Under the pieces are notes generated by a model. The model was given only the letters and a program-made list of their open reading frames with translations. It had not been told where the DNA came from and ran no database searches. Of a stretch of DNA of 23,836 nt, positions 7,225-14,679 are shown in pieces. The DNA comes from JAEUIE01 sp035430005 (GTDB lineage Bacteria > Planctomycetota > Planctomycetia > Gemmatales > HRBIN36), in contig DAOMFV010000078.1 of NCBI GenBank assembly GCA_035430005.1, positions 1 to 23,836 of the forward strand. The letters run 5' to 3'. A program made the translations under genes and the position numbers. Position 1 is the first letter of the stretch, and each line of letters starts with the position of its first letter.

Positions 7225-7364
7225 TACCGTAGGGTGGGTCAAGCGGTACTCCGCGCCGCCCCACCAAACGATGCCGTTATGATGGCAAGCGTCGGTGGGG
7301 CGAGCTTGATTTCGCAAGACGGCAAGTAACAAGAGATCTTACCGCTCGACCCACCCTACGGTAC
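7224..7364. repeat. 141-bp MITE-like inverted-repeat element
   Basis: The terminal inverted repeats are 25 bp with one mismatch (GTACCGTAGGGTGGGTCAAG... at 7224-7248 against 7340-7364). A second, inner inverted repeat (CCCCACC and GGTGGGG) lets the whole element fold into a long hairpin. No target duplication is obvious. A near-identical left half is at 7894-7945, and shorter relatives with GGTGGGTCAAGCGGTACT are at 12405-12441 and about 19805-19840. It has no coding capacity and may terminate the upstream gene's transcript. Confidence 0.8.
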
Positions 7365-7394
7365 TGGCGACCAGACGCGGGAAAGGATAAAGGA

Positions 7395-7820
7395 ATGACA
7401 TGGTTTCGGGGCATCGCCTTCTCCCTGGTGGCATGGGTGGCAGTGGGAGTATTCTGGTTTGCTTTGACACGGGGCTACCACCCCTCGCTCGCATTGGCGG
7501 TGATAGTCACGACGAGCCTCGTGATGGCTTACGCTGCAGCAGCCTATATCAACCAGCTTGTTCTCATTCCCCAATGCTGGGCTTCTCGCCAGTGGCGCCG
7601 TTACTGGTGGTGGTTGTTGACGACCATGGTCGCCTTGACCCTGGTCGCGCTGGCGGTGATCCGGGTTTCGTACAACGCGCTGTGGGGACCGGACACCGAC
7701 CCCTATGGAGTCATTAAACACTTCGCCATCGACTTCTTCGGTATGTCTGTCCATTTGGGTGGGGCTGGTATGGTGGTCTGGTTCGTGCAGAAGGTTGTCG
7801 CGCCGGCACGGGTGCGATAG
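7395..7820 (+). CDS. Four-span membrane protein
   Basis: A 141-residue protein from ATG 7395, with an AAAGGA ribosome-binding site just upstream. Spans are at about residues 6-25 (GIAFSLVAWVAVGVFWFAL), 32-52 (LALAVIVTTSLVMAYAAAAYI), 71-92 (YWWWLLTTMVALTLVALAV) and 114-135. The stretch INQLVLIPQCWASRQWRRYWWWLL recalls the membrane part of LytS/YesM-type sensor kinases (NxxVLIPrxl..rkywkY), but no kinase domain follows, so this may be a stand-alone relative. Its function is unknown. It lies between two copies of the same hairpin repeat. Confidence 0.7.
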   Translation: MTWFRGIAFSLVAWVAVGVFWFALTRGYHPSLALAVIVTTSLVMAYAAAAYINQLVLIPQCWASRQWRRYWWWLLTTMVALTLVALAVIRVSYNALWGPDTDPYGVIKHFAIDFFGMSVHLGGAGMVVWFVQKVVAPARVR

Positions 7821-7893
7821 TCTTGCTGACTTTGCCGTGATGGCAAGGCATCTCCATCGACTACTCCACTACAAAAGAAGAGCAAGTACCGTA

Positions 7894-7945
7894 GTACCGT
7901 AGGGTGGGTCAAGCGGTACTCCGCGCCGCCCCACCAAACGATGCC
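7894..7945. repeat. Partial copy of the 7224-7364 repeat
   Basis: The 52 bp from GTACCGTAGGG to AACGATGCC are identical to the left half of the 7224 element; after that the copy diverges and the right terminus is absent. It is preceded by an extra GTACCGTA (7886-7893), a short tandem duplication of the terminus. It lies in the 294-nt gap between the membrane protein ending at 7820 and the hydrolase starting at 8115. The rest of that gap shows nothing recognisable. Confidence 0.75.
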
Positions 7946-8114
7946 GGTACGATGGTAAACGTCTACAGTACTTAACCATGCTACTTTACTACAAACCAAA
8001 CACGCCACACGACCCAATATCTCCCACCCGGCAACGAATTACCAGCCATACAGGGGGCGTTTGCCCCATGTTGAATACCCTGAATAACAGGGTGAACCAC
8101 TGAGGAAAACTGCT

Positions 8115-9005
8115 GTGCTAAAGTCTCGCTCTCTAGTGATAGTCCTCCTCGCCTGCGGTCTCATGCCGAGGTTCTTACAAGCGGCTGACGAGTTCTTCGA
8201 TTCCAACGGCGTGAAGATTCGTTACGTCACCGAAGGCAAGGGCGAAGCAGTCGTTCTCATCCACGGCTGGATGGGCGATTCGAGCATGTGGGGTGCGGAT
8301 ATCTTGGGCAACACCAAGCTCACGCCAGCCGAGGGGTTTCGGGCAATTGCCCTCGATTGCCGGGGGCATGGCAAGAGCGATAAGCCACACGACCCCGCGA
8401 AGTATGGCGTGGAGATGGCAGCCGACGTGGTGCGCCTGCTCGACCACCTCAAGATCGAGAAGGCCCATTTGATCGGCTACTCGTCAGGGTCGTTCATTGC
8501 CGGCAAGGTGGCGGCGACGCATCCTGAGCGTGTGATCAGCGTGATCTATGGCGGGCAAGCGCCCATCATCGTGGGAAAAGTGAAAGCCACAGACTTTTCC
8601 GAATGCGAAGGCTTCGCCAAGGCGGTGGACGAAGGCAAAGGGCTGGGGTCGTACATCATCGATGTGTCGCCGGCCAACAAACCGAAGCCGACCGAGGCCC
8701 AGGCGAACGCGATTGCCAAGTTCATGTATGGCAACAAGGATGTAAAAGCCTTCGCCTTAGCAGGCGTGACTTTCAAAGACCTGGCCGTAACCGAGGAAGA
8801 CTTGAAGAAGTGCCAGGCACCGATCCTGTTCATCCACGGCGGCAACGAATCGGCTCACGTCAAGAACCGTGTGGCCATGGTCCACAAGGTGCTCGGCCGC
8901 GGCGAGGTGAAGATCATCGAAGGCAGGGATCACATCAGCACGCTGAGCAAACCCGAGTTTGGCGAAACCATCGTAGCGTTTCTTCAAGCGAACAAGGGGA
9001 AGTAG
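8115..9005 (+). CDS. Exported alpha/beta hydrolase
   Basis: A 296-residue protein starting with GTG 8115, with GAGGA about 9 nt upstream. A signal peptide (residues 1-23, ending LQAAD) is followed by a standard alpha/beta hydrolase fold: VVLIHGWMGDSSMW (oxyanion region, 47-59), ALDCRGHGKSDKP (79-91), and nucleophile elbow GYSSG with Ser123. The catalytic His is likely His273 in GRDHIS. The acid position normally reads G..D before the last helix; here it is HGGNES (241-246), so Glu245 may serve, or the acid is displaced. Length and layout fit epoxide-hydrolase/peroxidase-like members, but the substrate cannot be told. It probably acts in the periplasm. Confidence 0.9.
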   Translation: MLKSRSLVIVLLACGLMPRFLQAADEFFDSNGVKIRYVTEGKGEAVVLIHGWMGDSSMWGADILGNTKLTPAEGFRAIALDCRGHGKSDKPHDPAKYGVEMAADVVRLLDHLKIEKAHLIGYSSGSFIAGKVAATHPERVISVIYGGQAPIIVGKVKATDFSECEGFAKAVDEGKGLGSYIIDVSPANKPKPTEAQANAIAKFMYGNKDVKAFALAGVTFKDLAVTEEDLKKCQAPILFIHGGNESAHVKNRVAMVHKVLGRGEVKIIEGRDHISTLSKPEFGETIVAFLQANKGK

Positions 9006-9119
9006 GGAAAGGTAATGTTATCCACGAGATTGCGAGCCCACCCACAATTCATTGGCGACGTCTGATATCACTTGATACGATCTGGCAAATGATCGAGCGT
9101 TCCGCCATTGAGGTTCTCC

Positions 9120-9971
9120 ATGTTTCGGCACTCTCTTGTCAGTATCATGCTGGCCGTGTTGCCATGTTTTATCAGCACGGCGCATGCCCAAAGACTGATC
9201 GTCGTGCCGGGGGCTGACAGTGGCGAAGTCGAGGAAGTTCATTTCATTGCCAACCTCCCTGCCGACAAGGTTGAAGAAGTTCGTGCCGTCTGCAAATGTG
9301 TGCCAAGAGTGGGTTTTCTCTATCGATGTCACTATTTCCTATTCACCTATCGCCATTCGCACGGCCGCTTCGTGCTGTATGATCAAGACCATTATTGGGA
9401 AGTATCCCGGGAAGGGTTCGACTTACTCCTGGGGCCACAGGCTGCTGCCTCCTTGCTGGTGATTCCTGGGTGGTATGGCTATCCTGTGGGCTTGTTTATC
9501 TGGCTGATCCTGGGAGGTCTGGTAGCGTTGGGAATACTTTTCGTCGTCGTTGCCATGCTCTTTCATATGGGAAGGGATCATCGGGTGAATAAGTTGCGGG
9601 AGCTCAGTGAAGATGAAAGATATGTAGCCGCCCTAAGCAAGTACCTGGAACATATGCCGGCCTCCGGCGCGGCCAGCAACGAGCAACACAAGCAGGGGCT
9701 CCTACAAGGCATGGAGTATCTCGTGGAGCATGGGATTTCGCCACGTCGGGCAAAGTCACAGCTCAAAGGATTTCTCAAGCTCACGGCCCAAGATCGTGTC
9801 GATGATCTTAAAACCCAAGCTGATCAATTGACCGAAGAGAAACGCTGGGAAGAGGCAGAAAAACTCTACCAGGAAGCAGAAGCAGTAGCTCATCACCTGG
9901 CTCCAGATCAAGCCAGGCTGATTAGACACTGTCTCGCTTGGTGTGCGAAAGAACGAGTAGAAGCTTTATAG
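9120..9971 (+). CDS. Exported membrane-anchored protein with helical cytoplasmic-type tail
   Basis: A 283-residue protein. ATG 9120 has GAGG about 7 nt upstream and opens a signal peptide (MFRHSLVSIMLAVLPCF...AHAQ). A 100-residue exported region holds four Cys (CKC 58-60, C70 and nearby aromatic residues). It is followed by one transmembrane segment at about residues 123-149 (VGLFIWLILGGLVALGILFVVVAMLF). The C-terminal 130 residues are helical and charged; KRWEEAEKLYQEAEAVAHHLAPDQARL looks like one TPR-like helical pair. The topology is therefore an outer sensor-like domain, a single span and an inner helical domain. No family is recognised. Confidence 0.8.
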   Translation: MFRHSLVSIMLAVLPCFISTAHAQRLIVVPGADSGEVEEVHFIANLPADKVEEVRAVCKCVPRVGFLYRCHYFLFTYRHSHGRFVLYDQDHYWEVSREGFDLLLGPQAAASLLVIPGWYGYPVGLFIWLILGGLVALGILFVVVAMLFHMGRDHRVNKLRELSEDERYVAALSKYLEHMPASGAASNEQHKQGLLQGMEYLVEHGISPRRAKSQLKGFLKLTAQDRVDDLKTQADQLTEEKRWEEAEKLYQEAEAVAHHLAPDQARLIRHCLAWCAKERVEAL

Positions 9972-9980
9972 TGCAAGTGG

Positions 9981-10364
9981 CTACTTGCCCCGCTTGCCGT
10001 TGATGTCAAATTCCTGCTTCTGGCCGCCGAAGTCGGCAGCGGCTTTTCCTGTGATCTTGTCCCCGTCTACCTTAAACGAGAAGTCGAGGGGGATCTCCAT
10101 ACCCTGGAACTTCCGCACGGCGGAAAACGTCAGCGTGCCGTCCTTCAGCTTCACGTCTTTGAGTTTCTCATCCTTCTGGTCCGGCCAGTTCATCATGCCG
10201 GCGAGTTTATCCCCGTCCTTCTTGATCGTCAGTTCGCATGTTCGCTTCTGGTCGCCGATCTCATAATCGCACTTCCACGTGCCGACCGGGTCTGCCTTCT
10301 CATTCCGCGCTCCCGCGAGGCTACAGAAACCGAGTATCAACGCCGCTGTAAGGATCGTTTTCAT
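9981..10364 (-). CDS. Secreted beta-rich (lipocalin-like) protein
   Basis: A 127-residue protein. The start at 10364 (MKTILTAALILGFCSLAGA) is chosen because GGAG lies 6 nt upstream. After the signal peptide come alternating strand-like segments: VGTWKCDYEIGDQKRTCELTI, DGDKLAGMMNW, LKDVKLKDGTLTFSA, IPLDFSFKVDGDKITGKA and FDINGKR. The opening GTWK and the repeated DGDKxxG turns resemble small secreted beta-barrels that are abundant in planctomycetes. C-C spacing suggests one disulfide. It converges on the preceding gene with only 9 nt between stops. Its ligand or role is unknown. Confidence 0.8.
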   Translation of the reverse strand: MKTILTAALILGFCSLAGARNEKADPVGTWKCDYEIGDQKRTCELTIKKDGDKLAGMMNWPDQKDEKLKDVKLKDGTLTFSAVRKFQGMEIPLDFSFKVDGDKITGKAAADFGGQKQEFDINGKRGK

Positions 10365-10657
10365 GTGGTTCTCCAAGATGTGGTGAGCGGGAAGCGGTCC
10401 GACGCGAACCGTCTCTTTTCGCTGAGTACGATTCTAGGGATGTTGCCACTGGTGGCACTGCTTTCGGTACTTCGCAAGCAATGTTGCAGATGCTCAGCCT
10501 TCACGAGATTCCCACTGCTTAGCGAGTAGGCAAAGCAGTGCCACGGCAACCGGGAGAATCAAAGGAGTGCTGTCACGCCTCGGCAAAGGGGTGAGAAGCA
10601 AATCAGATTGCATACAGGCGAGTACGCTGTAAGCTGTAGGCTGTTGGGCAACAAGGT

Positions 10658-11968
10658 ATGCAAGCATTGAGTTACGACATTCTTATCATCTTAGCGTTTT
10701 GCATCGCAGCCTTGGCTTTAGGCGCTGCCATCATCGTACTGCTCAAGCGAAATTGGCGAGTGGGACGGGTTATCTTGGCAACTTTGTTATTTGGTGTGGC
10801 AGGGGTGGCGTTTTTCGTCTGGCCTGTGAAGCCACGGTGGCGGATAGATGCAGGGCAATTGTTGAAGATAGATTTTGATCGGGGGTTGTTATTTTCGCTC
10901 TCTCACAGCTTCGAACAATCAAAAGTGCTATGTGAGCTAAAAGGCTCAGATCTAGCGACGGGAGAGCAACGGATATGCACGCCAATCGCTTTGAAGAATG
11001 CAGATCGCGCCAGTCAGTTTTATTCATCCGGGTGGCAGGCTGTCCTCTCTGCAGATTGCAGCATTCTGGTTTGTTTTGATTTGTTCTCATCCATTCAAGT
11101 CTTTGACGTCCGCAAGAACTGTCAGCACCTGTTCATTGTTGAAGAACTTATTCAGGACATCGAACACCTGATACTTGACAGCATTTGTTTGTCTTCCCAT
11201 GGTGATCTCCTTGCTTTTCATAGCTTTGGTCATGTCCAGGTATGGGACTGTCGATCGGGGAAAATCAAATATCGCCTCAAGTCAACCGCGGCTGATTCTG
11301 AAACCCTACGAGGCGGGCTAAATGAACTCCATCCCGAATATCTCCAGTTCAGTAATGACGGACGATACCTGGCGGTTGGCTTTGGCAAAGAATTCATTAC
11401 TGTCTTCGACATGATCACTGGCCAATCAATCGGAGATTGCCCCAAAGCTCTTATTCCCGTGTTCCTGCCTGATAACAAAACGTTGATAGCCATACCGAAG
11501 GTTGTTGGTACTGGGCAAATGCAGTGGTACCAGATTGAGGGAAAGACGATCAAACCGATGCCGCTCTGCAGGTCGATTGATGCTCAACGGGAACGATTGC
11601 TGACTGCCACTCCAACGCACGTGTATTCACGATGGGACAATACCGTTGGAAGAAGCCTTCCCAAGTGGATACCTTCAGTGCTTCATGAGAAGCTTGAAGA
11701 TCTATTGGGATGGTCAAACGAAATTCTGAACATTCGATCAACCAATACCAGTACTGGCCAAGTGTGCAATGAGTTTACTCTGCCTATCGAAACACCTAGA
11801 AGAGCCATTGTTTCGCCAGATGGAAAGATGTTTGTAATCGACTTAGGCGGCAAGATTAGTCTCTGGGACACGCCACCCCGCCGTTCCCTCACCTGTTGGC
11901 TTATTTGTTCTGGCTCTGTTGTCATCGCGTGTTGGTTAGCGTGGCCCCGCAAGATGAGGATGGTTTAG
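10658..11968 (+). CDS. WD40-like beta-propeller membrane protein
   Basis: A 436-residue protein from ATG 10658. Two N-terminal membrane segments (about residues 6-29, ILIILAFCIAALALGAAIIVLL, and 36-54) lead into a 330-residue domain with WD40-like blades. Visible are IQVFDVRKN, HLLAFHSFGHVQVWDCRSGKIKYRL, FSNDGRYLAVGFGKEFITVFDMITG and VSPDGKMFVIDLGGKISLWDT. A third membrane segment lies near the C terminus (LICSGSVVIACWLAW). Blades are degenerate, so the exact repeat number is uncertain. WD40 proteins of this kind are frequent in planctomycetes as scaffolds; no partner is visible here. The region looks lower in GC than its neighbours. The 280-nt gap upstream (10377-10657) holds no gene I can support. 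Confidence 0.8.
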   Translation: MQALSYDILIILAFCIAALALGAAIIVLLKRNWRVGRVILATLLFGVAGVAFFVWPVKPRWRIDAGQLLKIDFDRGLLFSLSHSFEQSKVLCELKGSDLATGEQRICTPIALKNADRASQFYSSGWQAVLSADCSILVCFDLFSSIQVFDVRKNCQHLFIVEELIQDIEHLILDSICLSSHGDLLAFHSFGHVQVWDCRSGKIKYRLKSTAADSETLRGGLNELHPEYLQFSNDGRYLAVGFGKEFITVFDMITGQSIGDCPKALIPVFLPDNKTLIAIPKVVGTGQMQWYQIEGKTIKPMPLCRSIDAQRERLLTATPTHVYSRWDNTVGRSLPKWIPSVLHEKLEDLLGWSNEILNIRSTNTSTGQVCNEFTLPIETPRRAIVSPDGKMFVIDLGGKISLWDTPPRRSLTCWLICSGSVVIACWLAWPRKMRMV

Positions 11969-12006
11969 GTACTTCGTGCCGTCGCACCACCGTGACATTA
12001 TTGAAC

Positions 12007-12273
12007 CTACAAATACCTCTCCATTGCCCGCGCGCGAGCGCGCTGGGCTTCTACCTCCCGATCTTTCGGCTGGGCGGTGGTGACCAGCGAATCGAGCAGT
12101 TTGCGGGCGGCGCTGGTTACCTCGCTCACCGCTTTGTTGAACGCCTTTTCGTTCGCTTTCGACGGCACATTGAAGCCCGAAAGCTTGCGGACGAACTGAA
12201 GCGAAGACGCTCGAATCTCCTCGTCCGTCGCGGGAGGTTCAAAGTTAAAGAGCAACTTGATGCTTCGGCACAT
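12007..12273 (-). CDS. DUF2277 family protein
   Basis: An 88-residue protein matching the full length of the DUF2277 family: MCRSIKLLFNFEPPATDEEI, ASSLQFVRKLSGF, PSKANEKAFNKAV and RKLLDSLVT. The conserved start MCR.IK.LFNFEPPAT makes the ATG at 12273 secure, and GGGAGA lies 6-8 nt upstream. The family is small, cytosolic and widespread in bacteria, with no established function. Its end is 38 nt from the convergent end of the WD40-like gene. Confidence 0.92.
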   Translation of the reverse strand: MCRSIKLLFNFEPPATDEEIRASSLQFVRKLSGFNVPSKANEKAFNKAVSEVTSAARKLLDSLVTTAQPKDREVEAQRARARAMERYL

Positions 12274-12404
12274 CGGTTCTCTCCCACATCAGAGTACATA
12301 CACCTGTCATCATAGTATCCGTCCGGCCATCCCGTCACTTCGTACCAGGGTTTGGCTTCCAAAGACGGGAGGAAAGTCGGGTAGTTGCGTAGTAGGTGCG
12401 TATG

Positions 12405-12441
12405 GTGGTGGGTCAAGCGGTACTCCGCGCCGACCCACCAT
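12405..12441. repeat. Short hairpin relative of the 7224 repeat
   Basis: GGTGGGTC at 12407-12414 pairs with GACCCACC at 12432-12439 around the shared core AAGCGGTACTCCGCGCC. It lies in the 190-nt gap between two - strand genes, just downstream of the HD-domain gene, and may act as its terminator. Confidence 0.6.
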
Positions 12442-12464
12442 AGCGATCACAGGTTGTCAAACTC

Positions 12465-13070
12465 CTAAGGTACCCGGCGGTCCAGGGGATTGGCCGCGAG
12501 CTTTTCGGCCAGGCCGCCACGGACGAACTTTGCGGCCAGGCATTGTGGCTTGCGCTTCGCCTGGTCTTCGAAATACCCGATGAATTCACCGCCGAGGCCG
12601 AGTCGTGGATACCGGGCAAGTACCTCGGCACGCAGGTCGGGGGGAAGATCCTCGGTGTGCCGCCCGGAGATGTCCATGCCAGTCGAAAGCTCCAGAAGGT
12701 GACCTTCGGGGTCTTTGGCGAGATCCACCTCAGCCCACATGTGCTTGACGATAATCTCGGCGGCCCGTCGGCGGCGCTCCACCGGCCAGCCTGCTCCCGC
12801 GCCGAACACCCAGGTTACATGCCCGCCCGCCTCCTCGAACGGCAGACTATGATTGTCGAACTCCTTCACCAGAGCAAGGTCGTGCAGCATGGCTGAGACG
12901 TAGAGCAACTCAGCATCGAAGGCGATGCTTCGCTCCAGGGCGTACCCGGCCGCCCACAGGTAAGCCCGCACCGAGTGGTTCAGCAGGGCCGGTGAGCAAT
13001 AGGCCGTGGCCACTTCGAGGGCGGCATGGCAAACGGGGGTGGTGGGTATCTCGAGGTCGTTGAGTTTCAT
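12465..13070 (-). CDS. HD-domain phosphohydrolase-like protein
   Basis: A 201-residue soluble protein. The ATG at 13070 (MKLNDLEIPT) is the first good start; no clear ribosome-binding site is present. HD-superfamily metal ligands are visible: His32 in NHSVRAYLWAAGYA, His63-Asp64 in AMLHDLAL, and His110 in EIIVKHM. The NHSVRAYLW helix and SAMLHDLAL resemble the cyanamide-hydratase-like branch of HD proteins, which has this arrangement. HD enzymes hydrolyse phosphomonoesters, nucleotides or related substrates using a metal pair; the actual substrate cannot be told. The C-terminal third is Arg/Leu-rich and less conserved. Confidence 0.88.
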   Translation of the reverse strand: MKLNDLEIPTTPVCHAALEVATAYCSPALLNHSVRAYLWAAGYALERSIAFDAELLYVSAMLHDLALVKEFDNHSLPFEEAGGHVTWVFGAGAGWPVERRRRAAEIIVKHMWAEVDLAKDPEGHLLELSTGMDISGRHTEDLPPDLRAEVLARYPRLGLGGEFIGYFEDQAKRKPQCLAAKFVRGGLAEKLAANPLDRRVP

Positions 13071-13205
13071 GAGGTGGTCTTGTAAAAAACGTGGCACTGA
13101 ACTGTTGTATACATAAGTTCAGTGCCAGCATGATTATGGTTAATTAACTGACTCAGTGCTACCCTGCCGGTGGGAATGTTGGGCAAGCGATTTGACCAGA
13201 CGGGT

Positions 13206-13463
13206 TCAACCCTTCCCGCCCTCACTCGAAATAAATGTTGCACGAGAACCAGGCGGTCCTGAGGGGAAGTTCGCAACAACCAGGTTGAGAAGATCAAGCA
13301 GTTTCTTACCATCGGACGGATGAGTCATCAGCCCCGACCGAATAAACTGCGTTGCGCCGGCATCTGATATCCCGTGATTCATCAGAACCTGACTGATTCC
13401 TTTCAGTCGTTCAGTAGTCAGTGGCGGCGGCATCGCATTCACACTAATTAGACCGTAACTCAT
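13206..13463 (-). CDS. Small protein translationally coupled to SET methyltransferase
   Basis: An 85-residue protein starting at ATG 13463, which overlaps the stop of the SET gene by 4 nt (ATGA). It reads MSYGLISVNAMPPPLTTERL, GISQVLMNHGISDAGATQF and KKLLDLLNLVVANFPSG, ending Gly/Ser-rich. There is no signal peptide or membrane span, and no family is recognised. Overlap with the methyltransferase suggests shared translation and perhaps that this protein is its partner or target. Lys residues are few (K22, the pair at about K53-K54 and the near-terminal K84). A precursor peptide is also possible, but nothing in the sequence proves this. Confidence 0.65.
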   Translation of the reverse strand: MSYGLISVNAMPPPLTTERLKGISQVLMNHGISDAGATQFIRSGLMTHPSDGKKLLDLLNLVVANFPSGPPGSRATFISSEGGKG

Positions 13464-13939
13464 GATTGATCTCCTCTTTTTGGTGAATGTAAACAGTCCT
13501 CGTTGCTATCGCTCCTCAGAAAAACGATGCCACAGGTCCTGAACCAGATATCATCAAAGGAGACCGGTTCGCCGCCCGTGCGGTTGTAGTTGATCGTCAG
13601 TTCTTCGCCACACCTGATGGTTCGTACCGCGACGAACAGGATCGCCTGACCCTCGTTAGCCGATGCGTATTGCATGTTTGCCGGATTGTCATGGTTGTAC
13701 ATGCTTCCATAGCCCAAAGCGATCGCACTCATTCCCGGACGGGATGCGAGACGTTCCCAGTTAAAGACTCGTCGCTTCAGGTCCGTTTCTAAATCGTTAA
13801 ACCTGGTTTGCACCTGGATGACAGGAGCGACTTCAACGACCTCACGCTCCTCTATGTCCCTAGATGCGAAGACACCCATACCCCTGAGCGTTCCAGTTGG
13901 AACCAGGTATCCAAGAGATGGTTGAAATTGCGCGTGCAT
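13460..13939 (-). CDS. SET-domain protein lysine methyltransferase
   Basis: A protein of about 159 residues. The ATG at 13939 (MHAQFQPSLGYLV) is chosen; the open frame extends to a TTG at 13951, and neither start has a good ribosome-binding site. SET motifs are clear: GMGVFASRDIEEREVVEVAPVI near the N terminus, GYGSMYNHDNPAN (the NH..nPN-like motif), AVRTIRCGEELTINYN (GEELT.nY). SET enzymes transfer methyl groups from S-adenosylmethionine to lysine side chains. The short C-terminal extension ends FRTCGIVFL without a Cys-rich post-SET. Bacterial SET proteins of this size are common in planctomycetes. The next gene overlaps by 4 nt. Confidence 0.9.
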   Translation of the reverse strand: MHAQFQPSLGYLVPTGTLRGMGVFASRDIEEREVVEVAPVIQVQTRFNDLETDLKRRVFNWERLASRPGMSAIALGYGSMYNHDNPANMQYASANEGQAILFVAVRTIRCGEELTINYNRTGGEPVSFDDIWFRTCGIVFLRSDSNEDCLHSPKRGDQS

Positions 13940-14085
13940 TACGGAGAACAACCAGGTTCAACGAGCCCGATCACCAGTATCGCAAGGCCAATGGTCGAGC
14001 ACAAGCGAAATCCCGTTATTCTCAGGTGTCTGTAGCCGTGTGCTACCATGTCCAAGCACCATTCTTGAGAGGAAAAGGTGATGTG

Positions 14086-14490
14086 TCAACGTACTTCCAT
14101 TTCATCACGTTGCCGAAGAGTAGCGGCCAGTTGGTACAGTTTTCCTTCGGTAAACCGAGGTGCTGCCGCCGCCTCGCGATTCGCTCGATCACGCTCGGCT
14201 CGGATGTCGCCCACAAATAACCCGATGATCCATCCCAAGACCGCTGTCGCCAAGGCAGCAAGTGGGGCTACGAACAACATGACAAACCAGCCCGCCAGGG
14301 CACACGTCCCGCAATACACATGGCCTGGCGGTAGTGGCGGTGCAAAAAACAATGCCAAACTCATACCCCAGAGCAACACACCGCCGCCGCCGACCAGGAA
14401 TCCCATCAGGGGCAGCCAAAAGGCCATGATCCATCGTCGCCTGCGTCGCGGTGGCGTTGTTTCACCAGTTGGAAATGCATCAGCATGCAT
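14086..14490 (-). CDS. Two-span membrane protein
   Basis: A 134-residue protein. Residues 1-19 are polar with a basic patch (PPRRRRRW). Two hydrophobic segments follow at about 22-50 (AFWLPLMGFLVGGGGVLLWGMSLALFF) and 67-93 (GWFVMLFVAPLAALATAVLGWIIGLFV). CGTC lies between them, and a charged helix (DIRAERDRANREAAAAPR) forms the tail. A 164-codon open frame on the opposite strand covers the same DNA; I prefer this strand because it gives a sensible membrane protein and a promoter-like sequence lies 26 nt upstream. No family is recognised. Confidence 0.6.
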   Translation of the reverse strand: MHADAFPTGETTPPRRRRRWIMAFWLPLMGFLVGGGGVLLWGMSLALFFAPPLPPGHVYCGTCALAGWFVMLFVAPLAALATAVLGWIIGLFVGDIRAERDRANREAAAAPRFTEGKLYQLAATLRQRDEMEVR

Positions 14491-14516
14491 GAGTTCAGGC
14501 CCAATGCCCAGGCACT

Positions 14517-14545
14517 ATTGTCAACGGAGTTCGCTGGTCTGTCAA
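14517..14545 (-). promoter_or_regulatory. Promoter-like module (copy A)
   Basis: On the - strand TTGACA (14545-14540), a 17-nt spacer and GACAAT (14522-14517) lie 26 nt before the start codon at 14490. The same module recurs at 18834-18806 with matching ACTCCGTTGACAAT. The -35 is perfect and the -10 matches 4 of 6. Confidence 0.5.
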
Positions 14546-14679
14546 CTTGCATTCATCGGTCTAGTAGTCTAGTAGGGTAGGTCGAGCGTGCGCGCTATGA
14601 CCGAAAAATCGTTGACTTGCCCCTTTCTCCATGACAAGATTGGAAAGGCGCTTCATCTTGTCTGTTGAGGGCTCATCCC

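Noticed and set aside
14078..14572. A 164-codon open frame on the + strand opposite the membrane protein at 14086-14490
   Set aside because: Its product is low-complexity Ser/Arg/Pro sequence with no signal or domain, while the - strand gives a sensible two-span membrane protein with an upstream promoter-like module.
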